From: an uncultured Colwellia sp.
Lineage (GTDB): Bacteria > Pseudomonadota > Gammaproteobacteria > Enterobacterales > Alteromonadaceae
Length of the DNA: 64,000 bases
Assembly: GCA_913062815.1 (NCBI GenBank)
Contig: CAJXWZ010000011.1
Location: forward strand, 62,001-126,000
Direction of reading: 5' to 3'
Under the pieces are notes generated by a model, which was given only the letters and a program-made list of their open reading frames with translations, made no database searches and was not told where the DNA came from. The translations under genes and the position numbers were made by a program. Below, in pieces: positions 1 to 9,065 of the stretch (the first letter of the stretch is position 1; each line of letters starts with the position of its first letter).

Positions 1-1
1 A

Positions 2-901
2 AGAGAGTCACTCTCGGCTTTACCACAAGTAAAGCAATTGAGCATTTATATGCAAAGTGAGGGCAAGGTCAACAATCTCCCAGCAAGGCTTACCAGCTTT
101 GGTGAAACTTACCGGCATTATCAGCATATTTCACTCGTGTCCGGACAGTTACTTAGTCAAAAAAACTTTGAACACCAAGGCTGTTTAGCGAACGAGCAGA
201 GTAAAATAAAATTTGGCATTGTACTCGGAGATAACGTTGAATTTAAGCAAAACTCGTTAACTTTCAACTGCCGTATTACCGGGTTTTTCTACGACTATGG
301 CAATCCGAGCATGTTACTTCTAACGTTAGAAAACAGGCAAAATGCAGCCAAGTTGAATACCGAATATGTGGGTTATAGCATTCGCCTAAACGACAATAGT
401 AGTGTTGCTCACTTTAGCGAACTTTTAGTTAATAAATTCAAACAAGACAGCACCCGTATTTTGCCAAACAAACAGTTTAAGCAATATGCTAACACATTAT
501 TTAATGATACTTTTGTCGTCACTAAAGCGCTTAATGGTTTTATTCTCGCGATTGCACTGTTGAGTTTATGTACTAGCTTGTTAAGTTTGAGTGCTAATCA
601 GTTGAAACAACTAATTATTTTACGAAATCTAGGCGTAACACAACAACAATTATTGATAATGAAATTATTACAAACCGCAGGGGTAGTTCTATTCACGGCA
701 TTGTTTGCTATTCCCCTTGGCTTGGCGCTTGGCTTTGCCTTATTGAAATTTGTTATGCCTATCGCTTTTGGTTGGACTATACACTTTAGTTTAGATTTAC
801 CAACACTCATATTAACTTGCTCTACGCTAGTGGTTGTTTCAATTGTCTGTGCGTATTTACCTATTAGAAAGTTAACGGCGCTAGTCGCTAAGGGATCGTA
901 A
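2..901 (+). CDS. ABC transporter permease, FtsX/MacB type (5' truncated by window edge)
   Basis: This is the C-terminal part of an FtsX-like permease. The reading frame is open to the first base of the window, so the true start lies outside; the TTG at 38 is not a credible start. The first half is the periplasmic MacB_PCD-like domain. Three hydrophobic segments follow (about residues 163-187, 208-237 and 250-275 counted from the TTG), with the cytoplasmic stretch QLIILRNLGVTQQQ between the first two, typical of FtsX domains. The stop is 3 bases before the AttH-like lipoprotein gene, so the two are co-transcribed. By analogy with attEFGH, this would be the AttG/AttF permease working with an ATPase encoded upstream of the window. 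Substrate unknown. Confidence 0.85.
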   Translation, partial: RESLSALPQVKQLSIYMQSEGKVNNLPARLTSFGETYRHYQHISLVSGQLLSQKNFEHQGCLANEQSKIKFGIVLGDNVEFKQNSLTFNCRITGFFYDYGNPSMLLLTLENRQNAAKLNTEYVGYSIRLNDNSSVAHFSELLVNKFKQDSTRILPNKQFKQYANTLFNDTFVVTKALNGFILAIALLSLCTSLLSLSANQLKQLIILRNLGVTQQQLLIMKLLQTAGVVLFTALFAIPLGLALGFALLKFVMPIAFGWTIHFSLDLPTLILTCSTLVVVSIVCAYLPIRKLTALVAKGS

Positions 902-904
902 TTA

Positions 905-1954
905 ATGTTCACAAGGTTATGGATGGTCTTTTGCTTTTTCACTTTGTGCGCCTGCCAACCTGTCGTGCAAGAACCAAGCTCATCAGCTTTTAACATGACA
1001 AGTGGCAAGCCAGTAGTAAAAGGCACAAAACTCCTCTTTCCCCAAGATCATGGAAGTCATAGTGAACAGGGGATTGAATGGTGGTATTTAACCGCTAACT
1101 TGCAAGGTGATACTGGTGAAAGCTTTGGTGTTCAATGGACGCTTTTTCGCGCTTTAATGCCTAGTGGCATTGAGTCAACATGGTGGGATAATAATATTTA
1201 TTTTGCTCACTTTGCCGTGCAGCATAATCAAGAACATGTTGCCTTTGAACGTTTTGCTAGAGCTAGCCAAGCATCAATTAATAGCTCGCCATTTCATGCT
1301 GTTATTGATAACTGGCAATTACAAAGTATCCAAGACGAATTTTTACCGCTTAAGCTAAAAGCTAGCCATGATAACTATACAGTTGACATCACATTGAGTG
1401 ATAGCCCAATGACGTTACACGGCAATAATGGTTACAGTCAGAAAACTCAGAGTGGTCATGCTTCCTATTACTATAGCTATCCCTTCTTAAAGGTTGATGG
1501 AAAACTGACTTTTGCAGGAAATGAGTATGAAGTAACAGGCAATGCGTGGTACGACAGAGAATGGTCAGCAAGTTTACTTGATAAAAATCAACTAGGTTGG
1601 GACTGGTTTAGCCTAGTTGATTCACAAGCGAATAAAAACGGTTTAATGCTATTTTGTATTCGAGGCAGCGATCAAGGCTATGATTATTGCAGTGGCACCC
1701 GAATAGCGCCCGACGGCAAAGCAACTGAAATAGCAAAAGAAGACATTAATCTGACTATCATTGAAACAGTAACGTTAGGTGGCCAGCAATATCCAAGCAA
1801 ATGGCAGGTTGACCTGCCGGATATCGATGCAATCACGATAGAAACCGTTACTCGCGATTCACGCAATCAACTAACCGTGTCTTATTGGGAGGGCAGAATT
1901 CACGCATCTGGTGGCTTTAATGGTAAAGGCTACGCTGAATTAACCGGATATTAA
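905..1954 (+). CDS. AttH/CrtC-type lipocalin-like lipoprotein
   Basis: A 349-residue exported protein. The N-terminus is a short lipoprotein signal ending in FFTLCAC, so Cys17 would be lipidated. The body has the hallmarks of the AttH/CrtC (carotenoid 1,2-hydratase-like, tandem lipocalin) family: GIEWWYLTANL near residue 56, FGVQWTLFR, FAHFAV, and GNAWYDREWSASLL followed by GWDWFSLV near residue 218. Family members bind or modify hydrophobic molecules. The gene lies 3 bases after an FtsX permease, matching the attFG-attH arrangement, which suggests that the permease and lipoprotein move a lipophilic substance across or out of the envelope. The substrate cannot be read from sequence. Confidence 0.85.
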   Translation: MFTRLWMVFCFFTLCACQPVVQEPSSSAFNMTSGKPVVKGTKLLFPQDHGSHSEQGIEWWYLTANLQGDTGESFGVQWTLFRALMPSGIESTWWDNNIYFAHFAVQHNQEHVAFERFARASQASINSSPFHAVIDNWQLQSIQDEFLPLKLKASHDNYTVDITLSDSPMTLHGNNGYSQKTQSGHASYYYSYPFLKVDGKLTFAGNEYEVTGNAWYDREWSASLLDKNQLGWDWFSLVDSQANKNGLMLFCIRGSDQGYDYCSGTRIAPDGKATEIAKEDINLTIIETVTLGGQQYPSKWQVDLPDIDAITIETVTRDSRNQLTVSYWEGRIHASGGFNGKGYAELTGY

Positions 1955-2040
1955 ACGGTAAATTCATCAATATATTGCCGTTATCCCCTTAACTCTACAA
2001 GTTTAGCCTTTACCGCTAGCAATTTACTTTTTAATTCAAC

Positions 2041-3225
2041 TCAGGAATTAGTGCTCATGACTTCTTCGGCAATTTTAATAAAGTAGCGACTGCCTACTTC
2101 AATCAGCTCATCAGGGAAATCATATTTGGAATCATGTAGGGCTGGGGTATTCAATCCTGCGCCTAATCCAAACATCGCACCACAATATTTCGCGGTAAAT
2201 AAACCAAAGTCTTCTGACCACCTAAAAGGTGTATCAAGTTCTACAACAGGTTCCTCTATAAGAGCAGCTTTTACTAGGCTAACGGCATTGGGAGTATTTA
2301 TTGTCGCCGCAAAGACATCTTGAAAGTTCAATTCAAACTCAAGACCGAATTGTTCAGAGAGTTGTTTAACTTCTTGAGTAATGAATTGAATATACTTGTC
2401 CATTACCCCATTAGCGTCACTTCTTAGCGTAACATATAACTCTGAACGACTTGGTGCTGTGCCAAAGGCTTTATCACCTAGCTTAATTCCTACAATAGTA
2501 GCAAATGACAAAGTACTTTCTATTTCAAGGTGCTTATTTATATTTTCTAGCAGTTCAATTGTTTTATAAATTGCGGGGACAGGACTAATGCCCGTTTCTG
2601 GTTGAGCTGCATGAGCTGATTTACCACGATAAGATATGGTTAAGCCTCTTGATGCACAACACAAGGTACCTGTTCTTATAAAAGCGGCTCCTAACGCTAA
2701 TCCCGGCACATTATGTAGGGAAAAAACCATATCTGGATTGAGCTGGCTAAACCTTGGATCATTTATAACTTGTTGCGCGCCATAGCCTGTTTCCTCTGCG
2801 GGTTGAAACAAACATATAACCTGAAAGCCTTGTGGCCTATATTTAGAAAAATAAGTAGCTACAGCCATTAGTATGGCCATATGACCATCATGTCCACACT
2901 TATGTGAAACTCCTTGGTGGATAGACTTGTACGCTAAGTTTATAGTTTCCTCTATTGGTAAGGCGTCTAATTCACAACGGAACAATATTATTTTTGAGAA
3001 CGTTTTATTTTCCCGTTTCTTTTCTCCAAAGCAAGCAGCTATGCCAGTACTTTTCTCTCCTGTTCCAGTGACACCTAGTTGGTCAAATAAACCGTCGGGA
3101 TTTAGTTGTTCAAGTTCCTCTAATAATCTTTTCGCTGTTAAATTTTCATGGCTAGATAATTCGGGGCATCGATGAATATCTCTTCGCAAATTTATTAATG
3201 AAGCATTTTCTTTTGTTGTTAACAT
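2041..3225 (-). CDS. M20D-family amidohydrolase (N-acyl or aminoacyl amino acid hydrolase)
   Basis: A 394-residue zinc metallopeptidase of the M20D (IAA-amino acid hydrolase/hippurate hydrolase/AbgA) family. It shows the metal-binding motif HKCGHDGHMAILM near residue 108, the catalytic PAEETGYGAQ near residue 142, and a dimerisation lid between residues 190 and 300. No signal peptide is seen, so it should be cytoplasmic and hydrolyse an amide bond to release an amino acid. It is divergent from an Lrp-type regulator (177 bases apart) that precedes an AbgT transporter. The combination resembles the abgABT system, but with a single peptidase subunit. The real substrate may be any N-acyl amino acid or small dipeptide. 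Confidence 0.88.
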   Translation of the reverse strand: MLTTKENASLINLRRDIHRCPELSSHENLTAKRLLEELEQLNPDGLFDQLGVTGTGEKSTGIAACFGEKKRENKTFSKIILFRCELDALPIEETINLAYKSIHQGVSHKCGHDGHMAILMAVATYFSKYRPQGFQVICLFQPAEETGYGAQQVINDPRFSQLNPDMVFSLHNVPGLALGAAFIRTGTLCCASRGLTISYRGKSAHAAQPETGISPVPAIYKTIELLENINKHLEIESTLSFATIVGIKLGDKAFGTAPSRSELYVTLRSDANGVMDKYIQFITQEVKQLSEQFGLEFELNFQDVFAATINTPNAVSLVKAALIEEPVVELDTPFRWSEDFGLFTAKYCGAMFGLGAGLNTPALHDSKYDFPDELIEVGSRYFIKIAEEVMSTNS

Positions 3226-3402
3226 AGTTCACCTAATTTGATGATTTTTATTGCGCATTAAGTCTTTAAATAGCTTAGCAGATCTCGTTTCGGTGATTTC
3301 ACTGAATTACAATACCATCCCAATCAATAACAGTTTAATTAACTGCAAATTATAATCTTGATAGTTATAATGACTACCCAGAATCAATAAGAGAGTTCTT
3401 AT

Positions 3403-3888
3403 ATGAATTCAAATAAACTAAAAGTTATCAATTTAGATGAAGTAGATCATAAGATCCTTAGCATTCTACAAAAAGAAGGAAGATTACCCATAGTTGAACT
3501 CGCCAAACGAATTCATCTCACCACAACACCGTGCTCTGATAGAGTAAAAAGGCTTGAATGTGAAGGGCTAATCAACCATTACTCTGCGGTGATCAGCCCT
3601 GAAAAGCTCGGTTTAAACCTAATTATTTTCATACATGTCAGGTTAGATCAAAATAGCATGATGGTATTTGAAAACTTTGCAAATGCTATATCTGCTATAG
3701 ATGCCATAGAAGAATGCTATTCGCTTACAGGGGAATTCGACATGATGTTGAAAGTCAGAGTTGCTGATATGTCTGATTATCAAATGTTTATGGCTAACAA
3801 CTTACCTCACCTGCCAGGTATCATTCAATCGAGAAGTGAAGTCGTTATCAAAGAATTTAAGAGATTTGAAGGTTTTCAATTGGGTTAA
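3403..3888 (+). CDS. Lrp/AsnC-family transcriptional regulator
   Basis: A 161-residue protein with an N-terminal winged helix (about residues 12-60: DHKILSILQKEGRLPIVELA, then a recognition helix ending CSDRVKRLE) and a C-terminal RAM/AsnC ligand-binding domain (about 75-155, with the ECYSLTGEFDMMLKV strand). Such proteins form octamers that sense an amino acid. It is transcribed away from the M20 hydrolase and toward the AbgT transporter 109 bases downstream, so it probably controls both according to the amino acid that the hydrolase releases. That regulatory link is an inference from gene order. Confidence 0.9.
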   Translation: MNSNKLKVINLDEVDHKILSILQKEGRLPIVELAKRIHLTTTPCSDRVKRLECEGLINHYSAVISPEKLGLNLIIFIHVRLDQNSMMVFENFANAISAIDAIEECYSLTGEFDMMLKVRVADMSDYQMFMANNLPHLPGIIQSRSEVVIKEFKRFEGFQLG

Positions 3889-3997
3889 ATATTTATCGCA
3901 AAATAACATTAACTTTTCATTAACATGGTACTGGAGCAAAGAAGTCGTCCATGATATGTTGCATTACACTTTTTTTATAAATTAAGAGAATTACTGT

Positions 3998-5593
3998 ATG
4001 GCTTTTGCGGTTAGTGAAGAGCAGCCAAATAATGAGAGCAACAATGGTTTGTTTAATCGTTTTTTGGCCACAGTGGAGTTTTTAGGAAATTTACTACCAC
4101 ATCCTATTACCCTGTTCGCGATTTTTTGTCTCGCCATCATTATTGGTAGTGGTATCGCTGACTGGTTTGGTTTAAGTGCCATTGATCCACGCCCTATTGG
4201 TGCCAAAGGACGTGCACCAGATGGCATTATTGAAGTAGTGAGCCTGTTGTCCGTTGACGGCTTGCATCGAATAATTACCAATCTAGTGACCAACTTTACT
4301 GGTTTTGCGCCACTAGGCACCGTTTTAGTTGCAATTTTAGGTGTCAGTGTGGCCGAACATTCTGGTTTATTGTCTGCAACAATGCGAAATATGGTTATGG
4401 GTGCATCAAAACGCCTTGTCACTTTTATGATAGTGTTAGCTGCAATCTTATCAAATACAGCGTCAGAATTAGGCTATGTTGTCTTGATCCCCTTGGCAGC
4501 AATGATTTTCCATAGTCTTGGTCGTCATCCACTTGCAGGTTTGGCCGCTGCTTTTGCTGGTGTTTCCGGCGGATACAGTGCTAACTTATTGCTGGGTACC
4601 ATAGACCCTTTACTGGCCGGTATTACCACGCCAGCAGCCCAAATGATTGACCCTGATTATGTGGTTGGCGCTGAAGCAAACTGGTACTTCATGGTGGTTT
4701 CCACCTTACTTATCGCCATTTTAGGTACCTTCATTACTGAAAAAATTGTTGAACCCCGCCTTGGAAAATATGATCCAAGTGAGGCGAGTATCGATTTGTC
4801 ATTAGAAACGGCTGATAAAATTTCTCCTCTAGAGAAAAAAGGGCTTCGCTGGGCTGGCTTTACCTTCTTGATCATGAGTATTCTTTTGGCACTGAGTATC
4901 GTGCCTGAAAATGGTATCTTACGAAATCCTGACACAGGTTTAGTGGCCGGCTCTCCTTTTCTAAAAGGCATAGTGGCATTTATTTTTATTACCTTTGCAA
5001 TCCCGGGATTTGTCTACGGAAAAGTCGTAGGTACAATAAAAAATGATCGCGATGTTATTGATGCTATGTCAAAAAGCATTGGTTCAATGTCGCTTTATAT
5101 TGTTTTGGTATTTTTTGCCGCTCAATTTGTCGCGTTCTTCAAATGGACTAATTTTGGTACTATTATCGCGATAAAAGGTGCTGCTTTGTTACAAGCACTT
5201 AGTCTAACTGGCCCTGAAATATTCATTGGCTTTATTTTACTTTGCGCGCTTATCAACCTGACCTTAGGTTCTTCTTCTGCACAATGGGCCGCTACTGCCC
5301 CCATTTTTGTACCTATGTTGATGCTAGTTGGTTATGCACCTGAAACGATTCAAGCGGCATACCGTATTGGTGACTCAGTTACTAACCTAATTACGCCAAT
5401 GATGAGTTATTTTGGCCTAATTTTAGCCGTTGCAGCGAAATATAAAAAGGACATGGGTATTGGCACCTTAGTCGCGACTATGCTGCCATACAGTATGATA
5501 TTCCTCATTGGCTGGGTGGTATTATTCTATGTTTGGGTATTCGGCTTTGGCTTACCTGTAGGGCCAGGCTCACCAATTTACTATCAACCTTAA
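3998..5593 (+). CDS. AbgT-family transporter (p-aminobenzoyl-glutamate-type permease)
   Basis: A 531-residue polytopic inner-membrane protein of the AbgT family. The N-terminus carries FLGNLLPHPITLFAIFCLAI. The middle has the family signatures FAPLGTVLVAILGVSVAEHSG and ILSNTASELGYVVLIPLAA. The C-terminal half has LTLGSSSAQWAATAPIFVPM and IGDSVTNLITPMMSYFG, the two re-entrant hairpin regions. Characterised members import p-aminobenzoyl-glutamate or export sulfonamides. Here it follows an Lrp regulator and lies near an M20 hydrolase, which favours uptake of the hydrolase substrate. A clean stem-loop terminator follows the stop codon. Confidence 0.9.
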   Translation: MAFAVSEEQPNNESNNGLFNRFLATVEFLGNLLPHPITLFAIFCLAIIIGSGIADWFGLSAIDPRPIGAKGRAPDGIIEVVSLLSVDGLHRIITNLVTNFTGFAPLGTVLVAILGVSVAEHSGLLSATMRNMVMGASKRLVTFMIVLAAILSNTASELGYVVLIPLAAMIFHSLGRHPLAGLAAAFAGVSGGYSANLLLGTIDPLLAGITTPAAQMIDPDYVVGAEANWYFMVVSTLLIAILGTFITEKIVEPRLGKYDPSEASIDLSLETADKISPLEKKGLRWAGFTFLIMSILLALSIVPENGILRNPDTGLVAGSPFLKGIVAFIFITFAIPGFVYGKVVGTIKNDRDVIDAMSKSIGSMSLYIVLVFFAAQFVAFFKWTNFGTIIAIKGAALLQALSLTGPEIFIGFILLCALINLTLGSSSAQWAATAPIFVPMLMLVGYAPETIQAAYRIGDSVTNLITPMMSYFGLILAVAAKYKKDMGIGTLVATMLPYSMIFLIGWVVLFYVWVFGFGLPVGPGSPIYYQP

Positions 5594-5602
5594 TTTGACG
5601 CA

Positions 5603-5634
5603 GGGTAATAACGTCACAGCGTTATTACCCTTTT
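5603..5634 (+). terminator. Intrinsic terminator after the AbgT gene
   Basis: A perfect 11-bp stem, GGGTAATAACG at 5603-5613 and its complement at 5620-5630, closes a 6-base loop and is followed by TTTT. It begins 10 bases after the AbgT stop. The same stem sequence, GGGTAATAAC, recurs in the dispersed repeat units elsewhere in the window, but here it has none of the flanking repeat core. Confidence 0.85.
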
Positions 5635-5796
5635 CAAGATAATTTACAGCTATGCTCAGTTTAAGACAGCTTAACGTTTATTTTCCTCTCTAATAGTCTC
5701 CCTAAACTCTTCCTGAAGCCATAAGGCTTGCCTAAATACAAATTCCTGCATACGCTTTCTTAATACACAAATAATAAACTACAACACCATATCGCC

Positions 5797-7068
5797 ATGG
5801 ATAAGCCAATAAACGCAAAAGCTGATTTTAATCAAATGCGACGAAAATTTATAAAACAGGGTTTGGGCGTGGTTACCTGCGCTGGTCTGTCAGCTTGTGG
5901 TGAAAGCTCTACACCACCCCAAGCAGTTATCCCTCCTTCTATAAGTTTAAACAGCACGCCAGGTGCTTTAGCTGAGGCATCATCACCATTAAACATAGTG
6001 ATAATTGGCGCCGGTATGTCAGGGCTCATCGCTGGATATGAATTGCTCAGGGCTGGTCATCAAGTAACGGTGCTCGAAGCCCGCAACCGAAGTGGCGGTC
6101 GTGTACACACGTTAAATAATATCTTTGACAATGGGCAGTTTGCTGAGGCGGGTGCCTCAAGAATTCCGTCGAACCATGAATTAACTTTGGCTTATATTCA
6201 ACATTTTGACTTAAACATAGAGCCATTTTATCCAAACGCTAACAACTACTTTAATTTACAAAATAATAGCAGTTCAATAATTCCTTGGGAGGATTACCTT
6301 AATCAACCACCTTGGCCTGGTTCAGTAAATCGCAGTGATTATTATAAAATTAGTGATGGTATGGCTAAGCTACCTTTAGCGTTATCGAGCAGCATCAATG
6401 ACAATATTATTTATTCAGCGCCTGTTGATTCTGTGCGACAATCAAATGATGGTGTGGAAATATATGCTAATAATCAACAGTTTCTAGCGGATAGATTATT
6501 ATGTACGGTACCTTTGCCCGTACTAAATAAAATCTCTTTTTCCCCCGCACTTTCAGCAGAGAAAACATTAGCGAGTAATGGCGGGTTCGACTATACCGAC
6601 TCGACAAGACTCTATACTCAGTTTTCTGAACGATTCTGGTTAGAAGATAATCTCAACGCTTGGGGAAATACTAATTGGCCGGAAGAAATCTGGCAACCCA
6701 CATGGAATAACCAAGAGAGTTCGGGCATCATTCAAAGTTATCTTAGAGGTATTGAAGCTTCTGATTTTGACACATTTGATCTTCTCCAACAAATCGAAAG
6801 TGTACATGGTCGCTGGCAATATGTACTCCCGCAATTAGCCAATTTCATCATCAAGAGTCATGTTCATTCTTGGCAAAAAGAACGTTGGACAGGCTCAGCC
6901 TATGCATCTCCAACTAATGCTCAAAGTACAGCACTTGCTTCTCATGTCGGTCTCACTGAAGGTAGGTTACACTTTGCAGGAGAGCATGCATCACAATTCC
7001 ATGGTTGGATTCAAGGGGCGATAGCTTCAGGTATCAGAGCGGCTGAAGAAATACATGCAATGCAATAA
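5797..7068 (+). CDS. Flavin monoamine oxidase-family protein, Tat-exported lipoprotein
   Basis: A 423-residue FAD-dependent amine oxidase. After a short cytosolic lead comes a twin-arginine signal, RRKFIKQG, running into a lipobox-like LSACG near residue 32, so it may be exported folded with FAD and then lipidated. The dinucleotide-binding site IVIIGAGMSGLIAGYELLRA starts near residue 68, followed by LEARNRSGGRVHT. The C-terminal FAD loop is LHFAGEHASQFHGWIQGA, where HASQFHGW contributes to flavin binding as in L-amino-acid and monoamine oxidases. It would oxidise an amine or amino acid in the periplasm, giving H2O2. It stands alone between a transporter and solute-binding proteins. Translation could also begin at the Met directly before RRKF. 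Confidence 0.85.
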   Translation: MDKPINAKADFNQMRRKFIKQGLGVVTCAGLSACGESSTPPQAVIPPSISLNSTPGALAEASSPLNIVIIGAGMSGLIAGYELLRAGHQVTVLEARNRSGGRVHTLNNIFDNGQFAEAGASRIPSNHELTLAYIQHFDLNIEPFYPNANNYFNLQNNSSSIIPWEDYLNQPPWPGSVNRSDYYKISDGMAKLPLALSSSINDNIIYSAPVDSVRQSNDGVEIYANNQQFLADRLLCTVPLPVLNKISFSPALSAEKTLASNGGFDYTDSTRLYTQFSERFWLEDNLNAWGNTNWPEEIWQPTWNNQESSGIIQSYLRGIEASDFDTFDLLQQIESVHGRWQYVLPQLANFIIKSHVHSWQKERWTGSAYASPTNAQSTALASHVGLTEGRLHFAGEHASQFHGWIQGAIASGIRAAEEIHAMQ

Positions 7069-7105
7069 CTTTTACTCTTTATCAGTTAAATCCGCTTTAT
7101 ATTCA

Positions 7106-7138
7106 AAAAAGGTAGTATCATTTTAATGTTATTCCCTT
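7106..7138. terminator. Decayed stem-loop between convergent genes
   Basis: The stretch AAAAAAGGTAGTATCATTTT followed by AATGTTATTCCCTT is an imperfect version of the GGGTAATAACA hairpin found repeatedly in the window. It sits between the convergent amine oxidase and solute-binding protein genes and could terminate both. Mismatches in the stem make it weaker than its relatives. Confidence 0.45.
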
Positions 7139-7156
7139 AGAGAATGACTCTATTTA

Positions 7157-7891
7157 TTATTGCCATTTAGCGATAATTTTTTGATGTGTACCGTCATGCT
7201 TAATTTTATTGGCCGCTTTCTTTAATGCCTTTATTAGTTGAATATCAGTATTCAAGTTTGCAGCCAAATATAATTCTTTAGCTATAGACTTCAAAACCAA
7301 AGCCTCTTTAACTTTGGCAGGTGATAACCCAGCAGATAAAATTTCAAATTTACTGGTGAGGTTGTTGGTGAAAACTGCATCTACCCGTTTACTAAAGAGC
7401 ATTTTCCACATGTTATTATGCTTTATGGTCAAATATAGATTCTTGTTCTCAACCAAGCCTATTGATTTCAAATAACTTTCTCCATAATCACCACGAGACA
7501 CTGCGATTTTGTAATTTTTCAGGTCGCTTACTTTGTTAATAACAATGTCTTTGTTGTCTTTTAAGATAGTGATATTTGGTTCGAATTGATTGAGTTTAGC
7601 AATCCAAATAAAACCCTGCTCTCTTTGCGCATTTCTAATCATGGATAAAATTAGCGTGTTTTTGTGATTTAAAGCTTGAGCGAATGCTCTTGGCCACGGC
7701 AATATTTCAAAGCTAGCATTAATATTAGCTTCTTTAAGTATTGCCTGAACTATCTCGATATTAACACCTGATATAGAAGAATCTGAGTTTAGTATCTGCA
7801 TAGGAGGTACATCCTCCGTGACGATATTTACCTCAGAGGACCAACTATAAAAACTCAATAATAATAACAGTACTAAGAGCACTTTCATCAT
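7157..7891 (-). CDS. Periplasmic solute-binding protein, SBP_bac_3 type
   Basis: A roughly 244-residue type II periplasmic binding protein (SBP_bac_3). The start at 7891 (ATGATG) places a normal signal peptide, MKVLLVLLLLLSFYSWSSEV, at the N-terminus; the upstream GTG at 7954 would give an overlong leader. The mature protein has the VSGVNIEIVQAILKEANI and FEILPWPRAFAQALNH segments typical of amino acid-binding-like proteins in marine gammaproteobacteria. No permease or ATPase gene is adjacent. Together with its tandem neighbour, 220 bases upstream in its own direction, it is probably an orphan sensor or scavenging receptor. Ligand unknown. Confidence 0.8.
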   Translation of the reverse strand: MMKVLLVLLLLLSFYSWSSEVNIVTEDVPPMQILNSDSSISGVNIEIVQAILKEANINASFEILPWPRAFAQALNHKNTLILSMIRNAQREQGFIWIAKLNQFEPNITILKDNKDIVINKVSDLKNYKIAVSRGDYGESYLKSIGLVENKNLYLTIKHNNMWKMLFSKRVDAVFTNNLTSKFEILSAGLSPAKVKEALVLKSIAKELYLAANLNTDIQLIKALKKAANKIKHDGTHQKIIAKWQ

Positions 7892-8111
7892 AGATATTAT
7901 ACTCAGGGATACATAACTTAAGTGTAACAGGTAAATTAATTTTAGCTTAAACACTATATAAAAAGTAAATCAGTCAACGCTTATGTGCCCCTCCTGTAAA
8001 GCTTAATAATTAGTTTATGCAAGCTTTTCGGAGCAGTAGCAAAAACTGTCACTGATTCAATGGCCAGATGTCCTTATGTATTCTATAGGATAATGGATAT
8101 TATCAACGTAC

Positions 8112-8909
8112 TTAATGTTTAGTATTTGGATACAAAATTTGGTGAGAACTGTTAATTTTATCAATAATATTGCGTGACGTACCCTTGCTAATAGCCATGC
8201 AAAGATCTGCTTGGTCTTCAGGTTTTATAGTATACACTTTTTCTACAGTGTCACTTAGTAACTTCTGCTTAGCAAGCATTTGAAGCATAGACTCCTCAGT
8301 TTCAATAAGTAGATCAACCCTGTCATTTAGCAGCATTTGCAAACTTGATTTGTTTGAAGACGTTAAAAATAGATTAACTCCTTCTTCCATGCCTTTGCCT
8401 ACAAATAATTTATGAAAAAAAGTACCACGGGTGACACTAAAAGAATATTTTTTAAGGTCACTTTCCTTTTTGATGCGCAAATTTTTCCGACTAGCGAGTT
8501 TGTAAACTGCATGTATTGGACTAGATTGTAAAGGGCAGATCCAATGAAAATACTTTTCTCTAGCAGGTGAACGATAAATTGAATAAATCAGCACATTATC
8601 CTTTGCCATTGCGATGCTATACGAGCGCTGCCAAGGATATAAGTCAATTTCATAAGTGATATTGGCATGTTTTAGTATCGAGGTAACAATTTCTGTTGAA
8701 CTTCCGGAAATTTCTCCCTTTGAGTTTACATAATTATAAGGAAACCATGACTCAGTAACGACGATAAGTTTATTGCTAGGAGACATACTCTTTTTATTTA
8801 AATCATGTTGGTTATTCTCACCAGCATTGGCGAAATTCAACAGCATTAGATAAGTAAAAATACCTTTTATAAGTGTAGTTCTCCAATTAGCTTTCATGCT
8901 ATAGACCAT
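8112..8909 (-). CDS. Periplasmic solute-binding protein, SBP_bac_3 type (tandem relative)
   Basis: A 265-residue homologue of the next gene downstream, with the same plan: signal peptide ending near FANAGE, then VVTESWFPYNYVNSKGEISG, STEIVTSILKHANITY and IDLYPWQRSYSIAM. The shared motifs (xxPWxRAxxxA in the first lobe, the VTRG or VSRG strand) show that the two genes arose by duplication and then diverged widely. A second in-frame ATG four codons in is also possible as start; the first has AGG six bases upstream. No transporter components are present nearby. Ligand unknown. Confidence 0.78.
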   Translation of the reverse strand: MVYSMKANWRTTLIKGIFTYLMLLNFANAGENNQHDLNKKSMSPSNKLIVVTESWFPYNYVNSKGEISGSSTEIVTSILKHANITYEIDLYPWQRSYSIAMAKDNVLIYSIYRSPAREKYFHWICPLQSSPIHAVYKLASRKNLRIKKESDLKKYSFSVTRGTFFHKLFVGKGMEEGVNLFLTSSNKSSLQMLLNDRVDLLIETEESMLQMLAKQKLLSDTVEKVYTIKPEDQADLCMAISKGTSRNIIDKINSSHQILYPNTKH

Positions 8910-9065
8910 CTATTGCCTATTGAAATGTTAATATTGAGTATAGTGTATAAATAATATACCTCCCCTCCCCTGTATAATCAATTCATCGTGTAAACAACAA
9001 GCTGTGACACATTGTCGGCCATCTGTCTAACACCACCGTTTGGCTGATATTTGAACAGGTTAGGT

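Noticed and set aside
8941..9065. Possible regulatory RNA or terminator in a C-rich stretch (CCTCCCCTCCCC)
   Set aside because: No convincing hairpin or conserved structure visible; left uncalled.
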